The notes beneath the pieces are model-generated. The model worked only from the letters and a program-made list of their open reading frames with translations, was not told the DNA's origin and did no database searches. A program made the translations under genes and the position numbers. Positions 1-5,794 of a stretch of 5,968 nt of DNA are shown here, in pieces. Every line of letters begins with the position of its first letter. Position 1 is the stretch's first letter. Where the stretch lies: the NCBI GenBank assembly GCA_041583135.1, contig JBFHGJ010000182.1, positions 1 through 5,968 on the forward strand. The letters run 5' to 3'. The DNA comes from JABSOG01 sp041583135 (GTDB lineage Bacteria; Pseudomonadota; Gammaproteobacteria; Enterobacterales; Alteromonadaceae).

Positions 1-2
1 TG

Positions 3-134
3 AGAAAGATCGCAATGGCGCTATTCAAAAGGGACGAGAGCAAAAAAGCGAGTATGGCAGCCAAAAAGAAGATGGCTGCGCTAGATGATGAATATCGCTC
101 AACCCTTTTGGAGTCCGGGATTAAAATGCGCTAG
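3..134 (+). CDS. C-terminal fragment of an unrecognised Lys/Ala-rich protein (5' end outside the window, or a very short ORF)
   Basis: This frame is open from the window edge to a TAG at 132-134, giving about 43 residues that end LLESGIKMR. The segment is lysine-, alanine- and methionine-rich and looks helical; no motif is recognised and no function is proposed. It ends 107 bases before engB, on the same strand. Two readings are possible. It may be the tail of a longer gene that starts before the window, or a 39-codon ORF starting at the ATG at 15-17 behind a weak purine stretch (GAGAAAG, 2-8). The first dozen codons include the rare AGA and AGG, whereas the neighbouring frame (codons from position 2) uses commoner codons there until it stops at 86-88. 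A frame change near the six-A run at 42-47 is therefore conceivable. Confidence 0.35.
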   Translation, partial: RKIAMALFKRDESKKASMAAKKKMAALDDEYRSTLLESGIKMR

Positions 135-228
135 CCCTGGGCTTATTGCGCTGAATGATGCTTTGCTGTCGTGTATTGCGAGGATCTGGTGTAAAATGGC
201 GCGAATTTATCTGTACTGCCTGAAACAT

Positions 229-236
229 AGGAAGGA
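229..236 (+). promoter_or_regulatory. engB ribosome-binding site
   Basis: AGGAAGGA lies five bases before the GTG at 242. This strong, well-spaced Shine-Dalgarno sequence supports the GTG as the engB start. Confidence 0.7.
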
Positions 237-241
237 ACGCC

Positions 242-877
242 GTGACCAAATCCCTGATTAACTACGCCAAAGCTGAGTTTGTGACCAGTGCACCGGACAT
301 CAAACGTATGCCGCCGGATACAGGCATTGAAGTAGCATTTGCCGGACGTTCCAATGCGGGAAAATCCAGTGCACTCAATACCTTGACCAATCAAAAAATC
401 GCCCGCACCAGTAAAACCCCGGGACGAACTCAGCTAATCAATGTGTTTTCTCTTGATGACGAGCGCAGACTCATCGACCTACCCGGCTACGGCTTTGCCA
501 AAGTGCCATTGGAGATGAAACTCAAATGGCAAGAGTCATTAGGAGAATATCTGCAAAAGCGCGATAGCCTGAAAGGGCTTGTCGTCTTGATGGACATTCG
601 CCACCCACTTAAAGAACTTGACCAAGACTTGGTGTTTTGGGCCGTCGATAACGATATTCCGGTGCTGATTTTGCTCACCAAAGCCGATAAGCTCAAACAG
701 GGTAAACGCAAGCAGGAATTAATGAAGGTAAAACAGGCGGCCAAAGACTTCAAAGGCAATGTCAAAGTACAGGCGTTTTCCTCGTTGAACCGGCTTGGCG
801 TCTCTGAGTTGGCACAGCAGTTGGACCAATGGTTTGACGCAACACCGCCGCAAACCAACGAAGCCGAGCAGGCATAA
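242..877 (+). CDS. engB: EngB/YihA/YsxC ribosome-biogenesis GTPase
   Basis: EngB is a cytoplasmic TRAFAC-class GTPase needed for late assembly of the 50S ribosomal subunit and usually essential. The 211-residue length is normal for the family. The G motifs are complete and in order: G1 GRSNAGKSS at residues 35-43, the G2 region KTPGRTQ at 58-64 with the conserved threonine, G3 DLPGYG at 79-84, G4 TKAD at 146-149, and G5 FSS at 179-181. The GRSNAGKSS plus DLPGYG combination separates EngB from Era and Der. The start is a GTG backed by the AGGAAGGA site at 229-236. The last ten residues are an acidic, Pro/Gln-rich tail outside the fold. It is followed by a structured gap and then another ribosome-assembly GTPase on the same strand, a sensible functional pairing although co-transcription is not shown. 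Confidence 0.97.
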   Translation: MTKSLINYAKAEFVTSAPDIKRMPPDTGIEVAFAGRSNAGKSSALNTLTNQKIARTSKTPGRTQLINVFSLDDERRLIDLPGYGFAKVPLEMKLKWQESLGEYLQKRDSLKGLVVLMDIRHPLKELDQDLVFWAVDNDIPVLILLTKADKLKQGKRKQELMKVKQAAKDFKGNVKVQAFSSLNRLGVSELAQQLDQWFDATPPQTNEAEQA

Positions 878-884
878 CTGCATT

Positions 885-905
885 GCGAAGGCCAAAAGCC
901 TTTGC
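885..905 (+). terminator. possible stem-loop after engB (weak terminator)
   Basis: GCGAAGGC (885-892) pairs with GCCTTTGC (898-905) around a CAAAA loop, giving an eight-pair stem with one G-U pair, starting seven bases after the engB stop. No T-run follows (TAGACTCAAC), so it is not a canonical intrinsic terminator. It may protect the engB 3' end or slow polymerase. Confidence 0.3.
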
Positions 906-934
906 TAGACTCAACTTAATCTAATGTAATCTAA

Positions 935-1064
935 CCGGAGAGTGTACATGATTGTAATGACCCCCTCCGGGCGATGCGCCGCTAAGAGCTAACTTTAGAG
1001 CTTAAATAGCGCCAGTTAAAAGCCCGGATAGACAACCACTACGCAAATACATTGTTTGTATTTG
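935..1064 (+). promoter_or_regulatory. structured untranslated leader upstream of rsgA, with a possible 14-codon ORF
   Basis: The 221-base gap between engB and rsgA contains several inverted repeats. CCGGAG (935-940) can pair with CTCCGG (965-970), and TCCGGGC (966-972) can pair with GCCCGGA (1022-1028). These two pairings share bases and exclude each other. CAAATACA (1044-1051) pairs perfectly with TGTATTTG (1057-1064) around TTGTT, 34 bases before the rsgA start. A mini-ORF, ATG at 948-950 to TAA at 990-992 (MIVMTPSGRCAAKS), has GGAG at 937-940 as its Shine-Dalgarno site, which the first pairing would mask. This resembles an attenuator or translational switch, but no known riboswitch class is recognised and no convincing promoter was found in the gap. 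All repeats were found by eye and the pairing is inferred. Confidence 0.3.
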
Positions 1065-1098
1065 TCGGTGTTTTATTGCTTAAACTATCGGGGCTATC

Positions 1099-2145
1099 AT
1101 GTCACAACAAATGCATTTAACCCAACTGGGTTGGTCAGGTTTTTTTCAACAACAACTTTCACTCGAACAATGGCAACAGGGCACACTTGCCCGTGTCAGC
1201 GCTGTTCATCGTTCCATCATTGAAGTGATCACTGCCGACTTCAAACCTCTATCCTTGCCGATTTTATCGAATATGACCGATTTGACTGTCGGCGACTGGA
1301 TATTGTGTGATGATCAAGGACACCTGCTCGACGTGTTACAGCGCTTTTCGCTGTTTAGCCGCAAAGCAGCCGGCAATAAGGCACAACTGCAACTCATTGC
1401 GGCCAACATCGACACCGTGTTTATCGTCTGCGCGCTCAACAACAATTTCAATTTAAGTCGTATAGAGCGCTACTTGGCACTAGCTAAGGAAGCGGCGGTA
1501 GAACCTGTGGTGGTGCTCAGTAAGGCCGACCTATGCCAAGACATCGAGCATGCGTTGGCGCAGGTCGCAGCCCTTGATCCGATGTTGATGGTCGTTGCAC
1601 TCAACTGCCTAGATGAGCAAAGCAAAAGCGTTTTGCAACCATGGTGTAAACCTGGGAAAACAGTCGCTGTGCTGGGTTCTTCTGGGGTGGGCAAGTCCTC
1701 CTTAATCAACACCTTGCTGGGTCATGAGCAACTGCTGACAGGCAACGCCAGAGAGCAAGACAGTCGAGGCCGTCATACAACCACCGGGCGAACATTACAC
1801 CTGATGGCAGATGGCGGTTTGCTACTTGATACGCCGGGTATGAGAGAGTTGCAGTTAAGCGATTGTGAACAAGGTGTCGAAGCGACGTTTGCCGATGTGA
1901 CATCTTTGGTTGAACAGTGTCGTTTTAGCGATTGTCACCATCAAACCGAGCCGGGTTGTGCCGTACAAGCCGCACTGGCCGATGGCACGTTGAGCGCTCG
2001 GCGTTTTAACAACTACCAGAAACTGCTCAAAGAGCAGGCGCACAACAGTGCCACATTGGCACAAAGAAGACAGAGGGAAAAGCAGCTGCACCGTGGCTAC
2101 CGCAGTATCATCAACGCGGCGCAGCAACGTAAGAAAGGCGGTTGA
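1099..2145 (+). CDS. rsgA: RsgA-family circularly permuted GTPase, small-subunit maturation (probably the second-type paralogue)
   Basis: RsgA (YjeQ) is a ribosome-stimulated GTPase that helps release assembly factors and check the 30S decoding centre late in maturation. Its motifs come in permuted order: G4 SKAD at residues 141-144, then G1 GSSGVGKSS at 193-201, the G2 segment HTTT at 226-229, and G3 DTPGM at 244-248. A zinc knuckle follows with ligands C274, C279, H281 and C287 (spacing Cx4CxHx5C), then a basic helical C-terminus rich in Arg, Lys and Gln. Residues 1-90 form the OB-fold region. The opening LGWSGFFQQQL, and the absence of the long basic N-terminus of the E. coli protein, fit the 'RsgA 2' paralogue found alongside canonical RsgA in Vibrio and relatives; this is from memory. 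The ATG at 1099 has a modest CGGGG site at 1089-1093. The gene converges with sseA, with only two bases between stop codons. Confidence 0.93.
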   Translation: MSQQMHLTQLGWSGFFQQQLSLEQWQQGTLARVSAVHRSIIEVITADFKPLSLPILSNMTDLTVGDWILCDDQGHLLDVLQRFSLFSRKAAGNKAQLQLIAANIDTVFIVCALNNNFNLSRIERYLALAKEAAVEPVVVLSKADLCQDIEHALAQVAALDPMLMVVALNCLDEQSKSVLQPWCKPGKTVAVLGSSGVGKSSLINTLLGHEQLLTGNAREQDSRGRHTTTGRTLHLMADGGLLLDTPGMRELQLSDCEQGVEATFADVTSLVEQCRFSDCHHQTEPGCAVQAALADGTLSARRFNNYQKLLKEQAHNSATLAQRRQREKQLHRGYRSIINAAQQRKKGG

Positions 2146-2147
2146 GG

Positions 2148-3032
2148 TTAAGTCAATTCCTCTTGCGGTTTGTTATACACTACGGGGCAGTCACCGCGCT
2201 GCCCCCACTCGACCCAAGAGCCGTCATAAACACAGATCTCACCATAGCCAATCAAGGTCGCCGCCAAGGCCAAAATACAAGCAGTCACACCAGAGCCGCA
2301 GCTGAAGATCAACGAATGATGATTGGGGCTAATCTTTTTAAAGATCAGCGCCAGTGCTTCTTTTGGCAGCAATAACCCCTCATTGGGGCCTTCGCTTTCA
2401 AACAAATTGGCATAGTGTAAATTCAAGGCCCCGGGCATATGACCACTACGAACGCCGGTTCTTGGATCCTTTTCAATGCCGCTAAAGCGCCCCGGAGAAC
2501 GGGCATCGAGTACATTGACCCTAGGATCCGCCAACGCACTCATCACTCTTGGCGCATCACAAAAGTAACCCTCAAGATGCATCGCAACAAAGTCCCCTTT
2601 GGGATACTCGACCTGTTTATCAAAATCTTGCCGAGTTTCATAGCCGGCGCGCATCCAAGCCCTGAGACCACCATCGAGCACAGCAATATTGTCAAAGCCC
2701 ATGGCTTTGAACATCCACCATACCCGAGCACTGGAAAAGATGCCTTTGTCGTCGTATACCACGACCACACTGTCGTTGTTAATGCCAAGCTTTTGCACCT
2801 GTTCGGTAAATTGTTCGGCACTTGGCATCATATGAGGTAAAGGATTGGATTTATCTGCAATTTCATTGATATTGAAAAATCTGGCATTGCCGATCTGTAC
2901 CGTCATTTCACTCAGCGGCGGTTCTCCCGGCATTGCCATAGAACCATCCAGTAAAATCAATTCCGGTAAGTGTAGGTGACGGGCCAACCAATGAGCAGAG
3001 ACAACAGGACTGGGCAGATTGAGTGTTGACAT
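2148..3032 (-). CDS. sseA: 3-mercaptopyruvate sulfurtransferase (two-domain rhodanese)
   Basis: The enzyme moves sulfur from 3-mercaptopyruvate to a thiol or cyanide acceptor through a cysteine persulfide, and takes part in cysteine breakdown and sulfide/persulfide supply. The 294 residues form two rhodanese domains. The N-terminal one (about 8-140) lacks the catalytic cysteine and is structural; the C-terminal one (about 150-285) carries the active-site loop CGSGVTA at 245-251, with C245 as the persulfide cysteine. CGSGVTA is the SseA signature, whereas thiosulfate sulfurtransferases have CRKGVTA-type loops. R182 (DARSPGRF) and R191 (PRTGVRSGHMPGA region) sit where substrate-binding residues lie in the family. 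No signal peptide is seen, so it is cytoplasmic. The ATG at 3032 has GGAGA four bases upstream (3037-3041). It is the last gene of the minus-strand cluster, 30 bases after the small Cys-rich ORF. Confidence 0.95.
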   Translation of the reverse strand: MSTLNLPSPVVSAHWLARHLHLPELILLDGSMAMPGEPPLSEMTVQIGNARFFNINEIADKSNPLPHMMPSAEQFTEQVQKLGINNDSVVVVYDDKGIFSSARVWWMFKAMGFDNIAVLDGGLRAWMRAGYETRQDFDKQVEYPKGDFVAMHLEGYFCDAPRVMSALADPRVNVLDARSPGRFSGIEKDPRTGVRSGHMPGALNLHYANLFESEGPNEGLLLPKEALALIFKKISPNHHSLIFSCGSGVTACILALAATLIGYGEICVYDGSWVEWGQRGDCPVVYNKPQEELT

Positions 3033-3062
3033 ACATTCTCCATGTCAGAATTTCATTATCAA

Positions 3063-3164
3063 TTACATAAACACTAGCTTAGTTCCACAACAAGAGCAAT
3101 GCGCAACCGTCAAATCCTGTTCATCCACTGGCAACTTACCCAAGTTAACACCATTTTCAACCAT
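3063..3164 (-). CDS. 33-residue cysteine-rich small protein, zinc-knuckle-like (unrecognised)
   Basis: This short ORF runs from the ATG at 3164-3162 to the TAA at 3065-3063. It overlaps the last eight bases of the upstream PLP-enzyme gene in an ATGGTTGA junction, a geometry that favours coupled translation. It encodes 33 residues; the C-terminal half reads DLTVAHCSCCGTKLVF, with His22, Cys23, Cys25 and Cys26 clustered followed by Gly-Thr-Lys-Leu, as in half of a zinc ribbon or a metal/persulfide-binding knuckle. Codons are ordinary for the window (GTT, GAA, AAC, GAT, CAG) and the frame ends cleanly 30 bases before sseA. No separate strong Shine-Dalgarno site is visible. An upstream in-frame ATG (3200-3198) would add MRLCCHVTVAS, including two more cysteines, wholly inside the neighbour's coding sequence. 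No family is recognised; a role in sulfur or metal handling is inferred only from residues and neighbours. Confidence 0.5.
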   Translation of the reverse strand: MVENGVNLGKLPVDEQDLTVAHCSCCGTKLVFM

Positions 3165-4077
3165 ACTTGCGACGGTAACGTGGCAGCATAGTCGCATTGC
3201 CGAGCAGCCCACCTTGATGGAGGTACATAACCTGACAGTCGGGGCAGTCGAGCTTGAGATAAGTCAGCAGCGCCAGCCAGCCTTGGGGGTCGTATAACAA
3301 GTCAAATTCAATATCGGTTTGCGCACGCAATTGGCGCCATAGCGCATAACATTCAGGGTAAAGTTTACCAAAGTGAAACTTTTTGCCGGTGCTGATGATC
3401 TCAGGATAATAGGCAGGCGATGAGCCAAGTTGAGCAAACTGCCCTCTTAAATAGTCTGCATCGCCGACACAAGCACAAGTCAAAACCCGAATATCCACCC
3501 CTAACATTTTAAACCGCTGGTTTAAGAATAAAGCCGTCGTACCAGTGCCAGAGGGCAGCATGACAATAAGCGCACCGGCTGCATGCAGTCGCTGCCACTG
3601 GATAATTTCATCGGCCAAACGATAAACGCCCTCTCGCGCCTGTTCAAATCGACCACCCTCCGGCACAAATAAGGCAGCCCCCTGCTGCGGCACAATGCTT
3701 TCGCTAACATATTGTTCGAGGTTTTGACCGCTCGATTGCAACCTATCGCCAACCTCAATAAATCGCACGCCGTTATCTAAGGCGCCTTGATAGTTACCGA
3801 GTGGTGACTGGCGTAACCATGCTGGGATCCTTGTAACATAATAGTCCATCGCCTTGCCCCGCAGCTTTGCCAGCACAGACAAAGAATACAAGGCATTAGA
3901 CTGCACCGAACCATAACTGATAAAACGCTCAACATGTGATAAGTCTTGATGCAACAAGTAATACAGTTTGCGGGCCTTATTGCCGGAAAAATCAGGATGC
4001 AGCAAATCGTCGCGTTTGACCCACAATGAACGGCCATCGACGCAAATCGCTTGAACGGGAGACTCAGAAAGTTGCAT
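3157..4077 (-). CDS. PLP-dependent ACC deaminase/D-cysteine desulfhydrase-family protein
   Basis: This is a fold-type II (tryptophan synthase beta-like) PLP enzyme of the family containing 1-aminocyclopropane-1-carboxylate deaminase and D-cysteine desulfhydrase, which release ammonia and an oxo-acid, plus sulfide for cysteine substrates. Numbering from the ATG at 4077 (306 residues): KRDDLLHPDFSGNKARK covers 21-37, with K34 as the likely PLP Schiff-base lysine; YGSVQSNAL at 55-63 matches the substrate-carboxylate loop; PSGTGTTA at 175-182 is the Gly/Ser/Thr-rich phosphate-binding loop; HQGGL lies at 287-291 near the end. The substrate cannot be told from sequence. A GTG at 4098 would add seven residues, but it has no Shine-Dalgarno site, while GGGAG (4090-4094) lies 12 bases before the ATG. 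It heads a probable cluster with the small Cys-rich ORF and sseA, which makes a sulfur substrate attractive but unproven. Confidence 0.88.
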   Translation of the reverse strand: MQLSESPVQAICVDGRSLWVKRDDLLHPDFSGNKARKLYYLLHQDLSHVERFISYGSVQSNALYSLSVLAKLRGKAMDYYVTRIPAWLRQSPLGNYQGALDNGVRFIEVGDRLQSSGQNLEQYVSESIVPQQGAALFVPEGGRFEQAREGVYRLADEIIQWQRLHAAGALIVMLPSGTGTTALFLNQRFKMLGVDIRVLTCACVGDADYLRGQFAQLGSSPAYYPEIISTGKKFHFGKLYPECYALWRQLRAQTDIEFDLLYDPQGWLALLTYLKLDCPDCQVMYLHQGGLLGNATMLPRYRRKYG

Positions 4078-4301
4078 TATGGTTAAACACTCCCACACAC
4101 TTGATTGAAATTGCTCACTTAACAGGCCGTTTTTTGGAGGTTGAACGCTACCTAGCGCGCCACAATCATCCCTGTTGACTGCTCAGACACTAGCAATATA
4201 TTAATAGCCACTGCAATTATCGCCGCTTAAATCTCCCCCTAGGGAGGCGCAATCGACTCACCACAAAGTACCTTTAACAGCGTTCTTAGTCGATAACCAC
4301 A

Positions 4302-4323
4302 GTTTGTGACCAAAATAGCAGCA
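4302..4323 (+). promoter_or_regulatory. weak CRP-like site in the divergent gap
   Basis: TGTGA at 4305-4309 is followed after six bases by TAGCA, against the consensus TGTGA-N6-TCACA, so one half is perfect and the other matches three of five. Its centre is about 45 bases upstream of the -10 candidate at 4358, roughly where a class I activator would sit. One good half-site occurs easily by chance. Confidence 0.2.
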
Positions 4324-4334
4324 TACACAGGTAT

Positions 4335-4363
4335 TTCGCTTTTTATTTTTACTGTCTTATGAT
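4335..4363 (+). promoter_or_regulatory. candidate promoter for the EAL-HDOD gene
   Basis: A good -10 (TATGAT, 4358-4363, five of six matches) lies 17 bases after a poor -35 (TTCGCT, 4335-4340), in an AT-rich stretch about 80 bases upstream of the chosen start. An alternative pair is TTTACT (4348-4353) and TATCAA (4372-4377) with an 18-base spacer. The rest of the divergent gap (4078-4441) shows no gene. It holds two short palindromes, CGCTACCTAGCG (4146-4157) and CCCTAGGG (4237-4244), of unknown meaning. Confidence 0.3.
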
Positions 4364-4441
4364 AAACACTGTATCAAAGCGAGTCTATGTCAGGTTGCAG
4401 TACCAATGCGGCCTGACCATCAACAAAAATTTCAGGACTAT

Positions 4442-5662
4442 ATGCGCGTTTATACTGCCCGACAGCCCATCCTCAATGCCCGTAAACGGGTCGTTGCCTA
4501 TGAGTTATTGTTTCGGGACAGTAAGAAGAATTGTTTTCCAAGCCACGTCCCGCCAGATACGGCGACAGCCAAATTGCTGGTCAACAGCTATCTCAGCGTC
4601 GGTTTGGAATCCATCACCGAGGGTAAACCCGCCTTTATCAACTTTCCAAGACAAATGCTGGCAGAGCATTTGGTGCATATGGTGCCTTATAAAAAGATAG
4701 TGGTTGAAGTGCTCGAAACCGTTGAGCCAAACGACGACAATTTTGAACTGTTACGTAGCCTCTATCATAAACGCTTTATTCTTGCTCTCGATGATTTTAT
4801 CTTTGAGCCGCGCTGGGAACGCTTTATACCATTTATCAAACTGATTAAAATCGATATACAGCAAACCCCACTCGACAGCATCGGTGACCTTGTAGAACGC
4901 TTCAAAGGCACCAAAGTGAAACTGCTGGCGGAAAAAATTGAAACCCATCAGGAGTTCGAACAAGCCAAAGCCATGGGCTTTACCTTCTTTCAAGGCTATT
5001 TTTTCTGTAAGCCAGAAGTGTTGGTCGGCCGAGATATTCAAGAGAGCCATCAATTCTTATTGTCTATCTATGCGGAAGTGATGAAAGAAGATTTTAGCTA
5101 CAAAGTGCTTGAAGGGTATTTTGAGCATGACATGGGGCTAACCTACAAACTGCTGCGCTTTGTCAATTCCAGCCTGTTTGAACTCAAACACGAAATAACC
5201 TCATTAAAACAAGCCATGGTGTTTTTAGGTGAAACCCAGCTACGCAAGTTCATCTGTCTTATCGTCACCGCCCAGCTCAATCCCGACAAGCCGGCCGTGC
5301 TCATTCAAGATACCGTGGTTCGCGCCAGATTGTGTGAGCTTGTAGCCAAGTCCATGGGGCTAAGAGAAGTCAGTGAAGCCGCCTTTTTAACCGGTCTGTT
5401 CTCTACCGTCGATGCCATACTCGACCGCCCAATGCAAGACATACTGGACACCCTGCCCCTATCTAAAACCATCAAGCTGGCCATATTGGAAAACCAAGGC
5501 CAATTGGCACAATGCCTAAATGCAACCTTGGCCTACATGCATGGCGACTGGGAAGCAGTGTTTGCCTTCGCCAGAGCCTACCACATCAATGCCGACTACC
5601 TTATCGCCAGCTGCAACGACGCCTATCGCTGGATGAATACAGTGCAAAGAACCGGGCGCTAG
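4442..5662 (+). CDS. EAL-HDOD (YuxH-like) signalling protein
   Basis: This is a soluble protein with an EAL domain of the c-di-GMP phosphodiesterase superfamily at about residues 1-195 and an HDOD domain at about 200-395, the arrangement of YuxH/CdgJ-like proteins. Numbering from the ATG at 4442 (406 residues), the EAL motif is YELLFR with E21. Other positions aligning with catalytic residues are N67 (INF), E89 and E92 (EVLE), D117-D118 (ALDDF), K136 and D138 (KID), E164 and E167 (AEKIE) and Q184 (FFQGY). Loop 6, normally DDFGTG, is DDFIFEP, so the catalytic or dimer loop is degenerate and activity is uncertain. The HDOD part has LGETQLRKF and AFLTGLFSTVDAIL but no obvious catalytic HD pair. 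An ATG at 4406 would add 12 residues; the inner ATG has AGGA at 4434-4437, and MRVYTARQPIL is a typical start for this family. cyaA follows 132 bases downstream. Confidence 0.9.
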   Translation: MRVYTARQPILNARKRVVAYELLFRDSKKNCFPSHVPPDTATAKLLVNSYLSVGLESITEGKPAFINFPRQMLAEHLVHMVPYKKIVVEVLETVEPNDDNFELLRSLYHKRFILALDDFIFEPRWERFIPFIKLIKIDIQQTPLDSIGDLVERFKGTKVKLLAEKIETHQEFEQAKAMGFTFFQGYFFCKPEVLVGRDIQESHQFLLSIYAEVMKEDFSYKVLEGYFEHDMGLTYKLLRFVNSSLFELKHEITSLKQAMVFLGETQLRKFICLIVTAQLNPDKPAVLIQDTVVRARLCELVAKSMGLREVSEAAFLTGLFSTVDAILDRPMQDILDTLPLSKTIKLAILENQGQLAQCLNATLAYMHGDWEAVFAFARAYHINADYLIASCNDAYRWMNTVQRTGR

Positions 5663-5720
5663 CGCAGAACGTCAAGTCAGCAACACCACTCGCCCACTCA
5701 CTCGACTTTTCCCAAACCGC

Positions 5721-5750
5721 CCGACAAGCTCTGCTTTTCTCGTCTATACT
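5721..5750 (+). promoter_or_regulatory. candidate sigma-70 promoter for cyaA
   Basis: CCGACA (5721-5726, four of six matches) and TATACT (5745-5750, five of six) are separated by 18 bases, placing the start of transcription near 5757, about 38 bases before the cyaA ATG. A single TCACA half-site (5770-5774) lies just downstream, but its partner half is absent. No intrinsic terminator is visible between the EAL-HDOD stop and here, so read-through is also possible. Confidence 0.4.
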
Positions 5751-5794
5751 GAGCTATATATCCGTTCGGTCACAAAGGACTTTTTGCTGCTTTT

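Noticed and set aside
176..197. engB promoter with TTGCGA and TAAAAT
   Set aside because: The spacer is only 10 bases, and other -35 choices for the TAAAAT box are poor.
143..394. 83-residue ORF on the minus strand
   Set aside because: It lies mostly antisense to the well-supported engB start and shows no recognisable motif; a shadow ORF.
2184..2205. GGGGCAG...CTGCCCC as an intrinsic terminator for rsgA or sseA
   Set aside because: Neither strand has a T-run after the stem, and the bases encode a conserved part of SseA, so it is kept only as an observation.
2439..2840. 133-residue ORF on the + strand inside sseA
   Set aside because: Antisense shadow of a clear rhodanese-family gene with intact catalytic loop.
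3019..3297. 92-residue ORF on the + strand over the sseA/PLP-gene junction
   Set aside because: It is antisense to three better-supported minus-strand reading frames and has no motif or good ribosome-binding site.
4237..4244. CCCTAGGG palindrome as a regulator site
   Set aside because: Only eight bases and a single copy, with no position-specific argument; mentioned in the gap description only.
5756..5777. CRP site over the cyaA leader
   Set aside because: TCACA is a perfect half-site but the expected TGTGA partner reads TATCC, too weak to call.
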